DNA of 15,214 nt. Source: an uncultured Porphyromonadaceae bacterium (GTDB taxonomy: Bacteria; Bacteroidota; Bacteroidia; Bacteroidales; Muribaculaceae). Of this stretch, positions 9,750 to 15,214 are shown one piece after another. A model generated the notes under the pieces. The model saw only the letters and a program-made list of their open reading frames with translations, had not been told where the DNA came from and made no database searches. Position 1 is the stretch's first letter. Each line of letters opens with the position of its first letter. Where the stretch lies: the NCBI GenBank assembly GCA_947174735.1, contig CAMWKC010000024.1, positions 1 to 15,214 on the forward strand, given 5' to 3'. Both the position numbers and the translations under genes were made by a program.

Positions 9750-9792
9750 CACACAGGATGTATCTTTAAGAAACGTATTTTCAGTATATATA
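9750..9792 (+). other. T-rich junction between the ATP synthase block and nuoI
   Basis: This 43-nt gap is the right boundary of the ATP synthase block. It holds 15 T by hand count (about 35%), unlike the T-poor, A/C-rich leaders elsewhere. TATCTTTA at 9761-9768 is one base from the Bacteroides -7 element TAnnTTTG, but no TTTG lies about 20 nt upstream, so a promoter is only a weak possibility. No hairpin, direct repeat or mobile-element end is visible. Confidence 0.3.
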
Positions 9793-10473
9793 ATGAGTAG
9801 TATAAAGGAATATTTTTCATCGGTGGGAAAGGGCCTCAAAAGCCTCGCACAGGGAATGCAGGTGACAGGCAAGGAACTCGTGACACCAAAGATAACTGAG
9901 TGTTATCCCGAGAACCGCGCCACACTCAACATTTCTGACCGATTCCGTGCGGAACTCACTCTGAAGTATGACGCCGAAGGGCGCCACAAGTGCATAGGAT
10001 GCGGTATATGCCAGATGAACTGTCCTAACGGCACTATCCAGCTGACCACTAAGATGGTCGAACTACCTGACGGTAAGAAGAAACGTGTTCTGGACAAGTA
10101 TATGTACGATCTGGGTTCATGTACATTCTGTATGCTTTGTGTCACTACCTGTCCGCAGGATGCTCTGGAGTTCTCCAATGACTTCGAACAGGCTGTGTTC
10201 ACCCGTGACGCTCTTATCAAACAACTTAACTATCGTCCCGAACCTGCGACTCCGGCACCTGCTGCTCCGGCTAAGCCTGCCATGTCGCCCGAAGAACTTG
10301 CACGCATTAAAGCCGAGGCTCTTGCCAAAGCAGCTAAGATAAAAGCCGAGCGTGCCGCCGCAGCCGCTAAAGCAGCTGCTGAAGGCGGTGCACAGGCTGC
10401 CAAGCCCGAGGCACCTGCAGCAGATAGCTCTAAACCTTCTGCACCTGCCACAGACAACACCGAAAACAAATAA
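9793..10473 (+). CDS. nuoI: NADH-quinone oxidoreductase subunit I (2x[4Fe-4S] ferredoxin-like) with Ala/Pro/Lys-rich C-terminal tail
   Basis: NuoI carries the two [4Fe-4S] clusters that pass electrons to NuoB and quinone. It has 226 aa from ATG 9793. The frame stays open upstream to 9631, but that part overlaps atpG and does not resemble NuoI, whereas MSSIKEYFSSVGKGLKSLAQGM is a normal amphipathic start. Cluster ligands are C67-C70-C73-C77 (CIGCGICQMNCP) and C110-C113-C116-C120 (CTFCMLCVTTCP), both perfect CxxCxxCxxxCP. FRAELTL before the first motif matches the family. After about residue 150 comes a tail of some 75 residues rich in Ala, Pro, Lys and Glu (PATPAPAAPAKPA, then an alanine-rich helix, then a polar end), absent from E. 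coli NuoI (about 180 aa). nuoJ follows after 8 nt. Confidence 0.96.
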   Translation: MSSIKEYFSSVGKGLKSLAQGMQVTGKELVTPKITECYPENRATLNISDRFRAELTLKYDAEGRHKCIGCGICQMNCPNGTIQLTTKMVELPDGKKKRVLDKYMYDLGSCTFCMLCVTTCPQDALEFSNDFEQAVFTRDALIKQLNYRPEPATPAPAAPAKPAMSPEELARIKAEALAKAAKIKAERAAAAAKAAAEGGAQAAKPEAPAADSSKPSAPATDNTENK

Positions 10474-10481
10474 CTCATATA

Positions 10482-11009
10482 ATGGATTCAGTAGCAAATA
10501 TAATTCTGTATTTCGTGATAGCCATTGCCACGGTGGTGTTCAGCTTCCTGGCAGTGACATCGCGCAAGCTTCTGCGATCGGCCACATATCTGCTGTTTGT
10601 GCTTATCTGCACGGCTATCTTTTATTTCCAACTGGGTTTCCAGTTTTTAGGTGCTGTACAGATAGCCGTATATGCCGGCGGCATAATGGTGCTGTTTGTG
10701 TTTTCGATCGTCCTTACGCACAAGCCTGACCAGAAGAACGCCCCGCTTGAGTCGCATCGTCGCTTCTTAGGCACTATGTGTGCGGTGGCAGGTACGGTAG
10801 TGCTTCTGTTTGCCCTCTTCAAGATGCCGCTGCTCAACGGACTGTCTTTGACAGAGTGCCTCAACAGCGCCACACCTATCACTATGCACGACATAGGCAC
10901 GGCTTTCACGGGCACTAACCGTTTCCAGTATCTGCTTCCGTTCGAGGCAGTCAGCGTACTGCTCTTGGCATGTATAATAGGTGGCGTCGTAGTGGCGCGC
11001 AAAAGATAA
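10482..11009 (+). CDS. nuoJ: NADH-quinone oxidoreductase subunit J
   Basis: A small membrane subunit of complex I next to NuoH, NuoA and NuoK, whose third helix changes conformation during turnover in known structures. The 175 aa contain about five membrane segments. The most diagnostic part is LGAVQIAVYAGGIMVLFVFSIVLT (about residues 57-80), corresponding to the conserved GAxxVLVYVGAxMVLFLF helix of the family. The last helix ends VSVLLLACIIGGVVVARKR, also typical. A soluble loop at about 85-95 (KPDQKNAPLESHRR) follows the conserved helix. It starts 8 nt after nuoI and ends 6 nt before nuoK, so the genes are translated as a tight group. Confidence 0.95.
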   Translation: MDSVANIILYFVIAIATVVFSFLAVTSRKLLRSATYLLFVLICTAIFYFQLGFQFLGAVQIAVYAGGIMVLFVFSIVLTHKPDQKNAPLESHRRFLGTMCAVAGTVVLLFALFKMPLLNGLSLTECLNSATPITMHDIGTAFTGTNRFQYLLPFEAVSVLLLACIIGGVVVARKR

Positions 11010-11015
11010 ACATCT

Positions 11016-11327
11016 ATGGACTTAAGCATATTATGGTATCTTGTGCCCAGCGTCATAATGTTCGTCTGCGGCGTCTATGGGTTTGTTACCCGTAAAAACC
11101 TGATTGCGATACTGATATCACTTGAGCTTATGCTCAATTCAGCTGATCTCAATTTTGTGGTTTTTAATCGTTTCCTCTTCCCTGGCTCGATGGAGGGTAT
11201 GGTGTTCACATTGTTCTCGATAGCTATAGCCGCTGCCGAGACAGCAATAGCGATCGCTATTATCATCAATATCTACCGGGCAATCGGCAACACCGATGTA
11301 CGTGAAATCAACAAACTGAAACACTAA
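11016..11327 (+). CDS. nuoK: NADH-quinone oxidoreductase subunit K
   Basis: A three-helix membrane subunit related to MrpC that contributes one of the central proton half-channels. The 103 aa match the E. coli protein (100 aa). The two key membrane glutamates are present: E37 in ILISLELMLNSADL and E75 in AIAAAETAIAIAIIINIYR, the counterparts of E. coli Glu36 and Glu72. The N-terminus MDLSILWYLVPSVIMFVCGVYGF is a standard first helix, and RKNLIAILI leads to the second. The protein ends in a short polar tail. nuoL begins 3 nt after the stop codon, which suggests translational coupling. Confidence 0.97.
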   Translation: MDLSILWYLVPSVIMFVCGVYGFVTRKNLIAILISLELMLNSADLNFVVFNRFLFPGSMEGMVFTLFSIAIAAAETAIAIAIIINIYRAIGNTDVREINKLKH

Positions 11328-11330
11328 GAT

Positions 11331-13274
11331 ATGGACATTACACTTCCAATTCTGATTCTGGCGATTCCGATCACGATGTTCCTCGTCTTAGGCATCGGGG
11401 GCGTCAAGATGTCGCGCAAGCTTGCAGGTGTGCTCGGCATCTGCGGTCTGGGCACGACGGCTGTATTGGCCTACATTGTTGCCTTTACCTACTATTTTAG
11501 CGGCGACCCCCTGTTCATACTTGACGGAGTTCGTCAGCAATACCAGGTGTTTGATGTTACCTGGCTGGCCTTTACTCAGCGTCTTGTAGTGAACATTGGT
11601 TTCCTACTTGACCCCATCTCGGCGATGATGCTTATTGTCATCACCACAATCTCGTTCATGGTGCACCTCTACAGCTGGGGTTATATGGAGCATGAGCCTG
11701 GTTTTCAGCGTTATTACGCTTTCCTGTCGCTCTTCACATTCTCCATGCTCGGTCTGGTAGTGGCCACTAACATCTTCCAGATGTATATATTCTGGGAGCT
11801 TGTGGGTGTGTCTTCGTATCTGCTTATCGGTTTCTTCTATAAGTTGCCCTCAGCCGTATCGGCATCTAAGAAAGCATTTATAGTGACCCGTTTCGCCGAC
11901 CTTGGTTTCCTTATCGGTATTCTTGTACTCTCATACTTCACCGATACATTCAACTTTATCACTCTTACCCAGAATCCTGAGTCAGTGCTCGGTTCGACCG
12001 GTGGTGCCACTTTTATGGGTGCATCAGCTCTGACATGGGCTATGGTACTTATCTTCACAGGTGGTATGGGTAAGTCAGCAATGCTTCCGTTGCACATCTG
12101 GCTCCCTGACGCTATGGAAGGCCCGACTCCTGTGTCAGCTCTTATCCATGCTGCTACAATGGTTGTGGCCGGTGTATATCTGGTGGCCCGTATGTTCCCG
12201 GTATATTGTGTTGTCCCCAGTTCGCTGACTTTCGTTACTGTTGTAGGTGCTATCACAGCATTCTACGCCGCAGCCGTAGCCTGCGCTCAGATAGACATCA
12301 AGCGTATTCTGGCTTTCTCGACCATATCTCAGATAGCCTTCATGATGGTATCGTTAGGTGTGGCTTATGACCAGCCTATCGAGGGTGTGCATTACAGCGG
12401 TCTCGGCTATATGGCTTCGATGTTCCATCTGTTCACTCACGCTATGTTCAAAGCCCTGCTGTTCCTTGGTGCCGGTGCTCTGATACATGCTGTACATAGC
12501 AACAACTACACGGCTATGGGCGGACTTTACAAATACATGCCCATCACTCACTGGACATTCCTGATAGGCTGTCTTGCCATAGCCGGTATACCTCCGTTCT
12601 CAGGCTTCTTCTCTAAGGACGAGATGCTGGCTGCTATGTACGCCAACAATTGGGTATGGGGTGCATGGATGAGTATGGTAGCAGGTCTGACAGCTTTCTA
12701 CATGTTCCGTATGTATTTCCTTGTGTTCTGGTGGAAAGAGAATCCCCATTACAAAGAGCATCGTCCGCACGATGCGCCCTGGCAGATGTCGCTTCCTCTT
12801 ATTATTCTTGCCGCTGTGAGCTGCGTTGCCGGTTTCATACCTTTCGGCGAGTTTATCACATGGAACGGCGAGCCTTACCATATTCATCTTGAGGCACCGG
12901 TAGCTATAACAAGTGTGATTATAGCTCTCATTGGTATCTTTATCGCTTTCAAGCTTTACTTCAAGGAGAACAGTGTGCCGACACGTCTTAAGAATATGAT
13001 GCCCGCACTGTGGGAAGCAGCTCACCGACGTTTCTACTGGGACGAGATTTACCAGTTTATTACTCATAAGATTATCTTCGGTATCATCTGCCGCAGCATA
13101 GCATGGTTCGACCGTCATGTCATTGACGCCACTATGGACGGTATGGCATGGATCGCACAGCGTGCCTCAGCTTCTATCAAGGGTATGCAGAACGGAGCTA
13201 TCCAGGCTTACGTCATCTGGTACTTCATGGGAGCGATTGTCCTTGCAGCCATAACGTGGCTTTGTCTGATCTAA
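11331..13274 (+). CDS. nuoL: NADH-quinone oxidoreductase subunit L
   Basis: The distal antiporter-like proton pump of complex I, with about 16 membrane helices and a long lateral helix near the C-terminus. At 647 aa it is a little longer than E. coli NuoL (613). The proton-path residues can be matched one by one: E156 in IFWELVGVSSYLLIGF, K248 in GGMGKSAMLPLHIWLPDAM, H273 in LIHAATMV, H366/H370/K374 in MFHLFTHAMFKALLFLG, and K429-D430 in FSGFFSKDE. These correspond to E. coli E144, K229, H254, H334/H338/K342 and K399-D400, so the pump looks fully functional. The last membrane helix is at about 628-647. The gene starts 3 nt after nuoK and is followed by a 33-nt A-rich gap. Confidence 0.98.
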   Translation: MDITLPILILAIPITMFLVLGIGGVKMSRKLAGVLGICGLGTTAVLAYIVAFTYYFSGDPLFILDGVRQQYQVFDVTWLAFTQRLVVNIGFLLDPISAMMLIVITTISFMVHLYSWGYMEHEPGFQRYYAFLSLFTFSMLGLVVATNIFQMYIFWELVGVSSYLLIGFFYKLPSAVSASKKAFIVTRFADLGFLIGILVLSYFTDTFNFITLTQNPESVLGSTGGATFMGASALTWAMVLIFTGGMGKSAMLPLHIWLPDAMEGPTPVSALIHAATMVVAGVYLVARMFPVYCVVPSSLTFVTVVGAITAFYAAAVACAQIDIKRILAFSTISQIAFMMVSLGVAYDQPIEGVHYSGLGYMASMFHLFTHAMFKALLFLGAGALIHAVHSNNYTAMGGLYKYMPITHWTFLIGCLAIAGIPPFSGFFSKDEMLAAMYANNWVWGAWMSMVAGLTAFYMFRMYFLVFWWKENPHYKEHRPHDAPWQMSLPLIILAAVSCVAGFIPFGEFITWNGEPYHIHLEAPVAITSVIIALIGIFIAFKLYFKENSVPTRLKNMMPALWEAAHRRFYWDEIYQFITHKIIFGIICRSIAWFDRHVIDATMDGMAWIAQRASASIKGMQNGAIQAYVIWYFMGAIVLAAITWLCLI

Positions 13275-13307
13275 CCTGAAAGTCGCAACGCAGAAAAATC
13301 TAACATT

Positions 13308-14822
13308 ATGTTCGGAAATATATTAATCTGGTTTGTAATCATACCCATCATCATGATGGCCGGATTGGGCCTGTGCCGTAATAGCAATATGAAGGCCATA
13401 CGTACCGTGATGGTGGTATGCTCGGTCGCCTTGCTGGGTCTGGCCATCTGGCTCTGCTGCGACTTCCTGCGCCTGCGCGGCATGGGAGATGAAAGCGAAA
13501 TGCTCTTCATGGGAAGCTGGATGTGGTATGCGCCGCTCAACATACATCTTGCAGTCGGCGTAGACGGTATCTCAGTACTGATGCTTCTGCTCAGCGCCGT
13601 GATAGTGTTTGCCGGTACAATAGCTTCATGGCAGATTAATCCTCTGCCTAAGAACTTCTTCCTGTGGTTCGCCCTTCTGTCGACGGGTGTATTCGGCTTC
13701 TTTATCTCGATTGACATGTTCACAATGTTCATGTTCTATGAGGTCGCTCTTATCCCGATGTATCTGCTTATCGGTGTCTGGGGCACAGGACGTAAGGAAT
13801 ATTCAGCTATGAAGCTGACACTGATGCTGATGGGTGGTTCTGCCTTCCTGATGCTCGGTCTGCTTGGTATATTCTGGCACTCTGCACCCGAAGGTGGTCA
13901 GCTGACATGGAATATCCTTGAAATCTCACATAACGCTTCGATTGACCCCTCATGGCAGAATATGCTTTTCTGCTTTACCTTCGTTGGTTTCGGTGTCCTT
14001 GGTGCTATGTTCCCGTTCCACACATGGAGTCCCGACGGTCATGCCTGCGCCCCCACAGCGGTTTCGATGCTTCACGCAGGTGTGCTTATGAAGCTCGGTG
14101 GCTATGGCTGCTTCCGTATCGCTATCTTCCTGCTTCCGCAGGCTGCTAACGAATTGGCATGGATATTCATCATACTTACCGGTATCTCGATTGTCTACGG
14201 AGCCTTCTCAGCCTGTGTACAGACCGACCTGAAGTACATCAATGCTTACTCTTCGGTGTCACACTGCGGTATGGTACTCTTTGCAATTCTGATGCTCAAC
14301 ACCACTGCTATGACAGGTGCTATCATGCAGATGCTCTCACACGGTCTGATGACAGCTCTCTTCTTTGCTCTTATCGGTATGATATACGGACGTACCCACA
14401 CACGTGACATCCGTCAGATGGGCGGTCTTATGCAGATTATGCCTTACTTAGGTGTCTGCTATATGATAGCCGGTTTCGCTTCGTTAGGTCTGCCGGGTCT
14501 GTCTGGTTTCGTAGCCGAGATGACTATCTTCTTCGGTGCTTTCCAGGACAGCGATCTCTTCCATCGTATCTTCGTCATCTGCGCTTGCAGTGCTATCGTT
14601 ACCACAGCAGTCTATATCCTTCGTGTAGTAGGCAAACTGTTGCTTGGTCCTGTACACGACGAACATCACCGTAAGCTTACTGACGCTACATGGTGGGAAC
14701 GTCTGTCGACAGTGACACTGATAGTATGTATCGCCGGTATTGGCTGTTTCCCCAACTGGATTAACGAGACTATCCAGCACAGTTTCCAGCCTATTATCGC
14801 TGCCATACAGGGTGCCATTTAA
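13308..14822 (+). CDS. nuoM: NADH-quinone oxidoreductase subunit M, without the usual TM7 lysine
   Basis: The second antiporter-like subunit of complex I (504 aa, about 14 membrane helices). E145 in FYEVALIPMYLLIG, K262 in LHAGVLMKLGGYG and E404 in GLSGFVAEMTIFFG match E. coli E144, K265 and E407. VGVDGIS (83-89) and GRTHTRDI (361-368) are further family marks. The usual lysine of TM7, two residues before the proline in AVKMP of E. coli (K234), is replaced: the aligned stretch FGVLGAMFPFHTWSPDGH puts Leu231 there, with no lysine nearby in that helix. I recall the same sequence style in other Bacteroidales NuoM proteins, so this is probably a subgroup trait and not damage. ATG 13308 follows a 33-nt leader; nuoN starts 41 nt after the stop codon. 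Confidence 0.97.
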   Translation: MFGNILIWFVIIPIIMMAGLGLCRNSNMKAIRTVMVVCSVALLGLAIWLCCDFLRLRGMGDESEMLFMGSWMWYAPLNIHLAVGVDGISVLMLLLSAVIVFAGTIASWQINPLPKNFFLWFALLSTGVFGFFISIDMFTMFMFYEVALIPMYLLIGVWGTGRKEYSAMKLTLMLMGGSAFLMLGLLGIFWHSAPEGGQLTWNILEISHNASIDPSWQNMLFCFTFVGFGVLGAMFPFHTWSPDGHACAPTAVSMLHAGVLMKLGGYGCFRIAIFLLPQAANELAWIFIILTGISIVYGAFSACVQTDLKYINAYSSVSHCGMVLFAILMLNTTAMTGAIMQMLSHGLMTALFFALIGMIYGRTHTRDIRQMGGLMQIMPYLGVCYMIAGFASLGLPGLSGFVAEMTIFFGAFQDSDLFHRIFVICACSAIVTTAVYILRVVGKLLLGPVHDEHHRKLTDATWWERLSTVTLIVCIAGIGCFPNWINETIQHSFQPIIAAIQGAI

Positions 14823-14863
14823 GCAAATGTATTGAATAACGAAAATAAACAACCTGACACAAA

Positions 14864-15214
14864 ATGGATTATTCTCAATTCGGAGCCATGCTCCCAGAGC
14901 TGATTGTTCTCGGGATATTCCTGATTGTATTCTTATTTGATACATTCAGCGGTGAGGGGGCAAAGAAAGCATTGCCCTCCCTGACTACGATACTGTTCGC
15001 ACTGGGTACGGTGGCTATATGGATAGTGCCTGCAAGCGCTGAGCCGGTTTTCGGCGGTATGTATGTTAATACTCCGGCCTGCAACGCTATCAAAGCTATA
15101 CTTAATGTAGGTGTCTTCATCGTATTCCTTCAGTCAGTCAAGTGGGTCGACAGCGAAAGCATGAAGATACGTCGCGGCGAGTTTTATGAGTTGCTTTTAG
15201 TGACACTGTTCGGT
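14864..15214 (+). CDS. nuoN: NADH-quinone oxidoreductase subunit N, 3' end missing
   Basis: The third antiporter-like subunit of complex I, cut off by the right edge after 117 codons with the frame still open. The start MDYSQFGAMLPELIVLGIFL matches the NuoN N-terminus, where a PEL/PEI motif sits in the first helix. Hydrophobic helices follow at about 9-25, 40-55 and 80-97, and the last visible stretch, RRGEFYELLLVTLFG, is the conserved R-G-E-Y-Y-x-L-L-L motif that begins TM4 of NuoN. ATG 14864 is preceded by an A/C-rich leader (AACCTGACACAAA) without a Shine-Dalgarno sequence. Position after nuoM confirms the assignment. Length and the pump residues further on cannot be judged. Confidence 0.93.
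   Translation, partial: MDYSQFGAMLPELIVLGIFLIVFLFDTFSGEGAKKALPSLTTILFALGTVAIWIVPASAEPVFGGMYVNTPACNAIKAILNVGVFIVFLQSVKWVDSESMKIRRGEFYELLLVTLFG

Noticed and set aside
9631..9792. Upstream extension of the nuoI frame to an ATG at 9631
   Set aside because: It overlaps atpG in another frame, shows no NuoI similarity and precedes a good start at 9793.
12600..13118. Long minus-strand open frame (172 codons) opposite nuoL, and similar ones at 3860-4327, 13271-13732 and 14484-14945
   Set aside because: Each lies fully or mostly antisense to a well-supported conserved gene and has no recognisable domain; they are by-products of codon usage.

Overview
The window is a one-strand gene array from a bacterium of the order Bacteroidales, most likely a gut Bacteroidales (Muribaculaceae-like, though the family is a guess). 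The evidence is the fused NuoCD, a complex I cluster with no nuoE, nuoF or nuoG between nuoCD and nuoH, an ATP synthase beta subunit with a family-type insertion, a short epsilon, a subunit a with a signal peptide and large periplasmic extension, and start codons without Shine-Dalgarno sequences behind A/C-rich leaders. All 15 genes lie on the + strand. The largest gap is 103 nt, and no tRNA, insertion sequence or CRISPR is visible.

Layout: 1-1445 is the 3' part of nuoCD (the 5' end lies outside the window), followed by nuoH (1499-2575). The complete F1Fo ATP synthase set then occupies 2643-9749 in the order atpD-atpC-atpB-atpE-atpF-atpH-atpA-atpG. Complex I resumes immediately with nuoI-nuoJ-nuoK-nuoL-nuoM (9793-14822) and the start of nuoN, which runs off the right end. 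The ATP synthase genes therefore sit inside the complex I cluster, exactly between nuoH and nuoI, with no remnant of a mobile element at either junction.

Functionally, the window joins the two halves of a chemiosmotic circuit. A headless 11-subunit-type complex I pumps protons using an electron donor not encoded here. The F1Fo enzyme converts the gradient to ATP; its c subunit lacks the known Na+ ligands, so proton coupling is predicted. If this is one transcript, pump and consumer of the gradient are co-expressed.

The second notable feature is at RNA level. GC-rich hairpins without U-tracts lie just downstream of atpD, atpE and atpA, which encode the subunits present in three, many and three copies per enzyme, and I see none in the other gaps. 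The c-subunit gene also has the longest unstructured A/C-rich leader of the array. These could set subunit stoichiometry within a single mRNA. Protein oddities include NuoM lacking the usual TM7 lysine, NuoI with an Ala/Pro/Lys-rich tail, and epsilon without its inhibitory helical domain.
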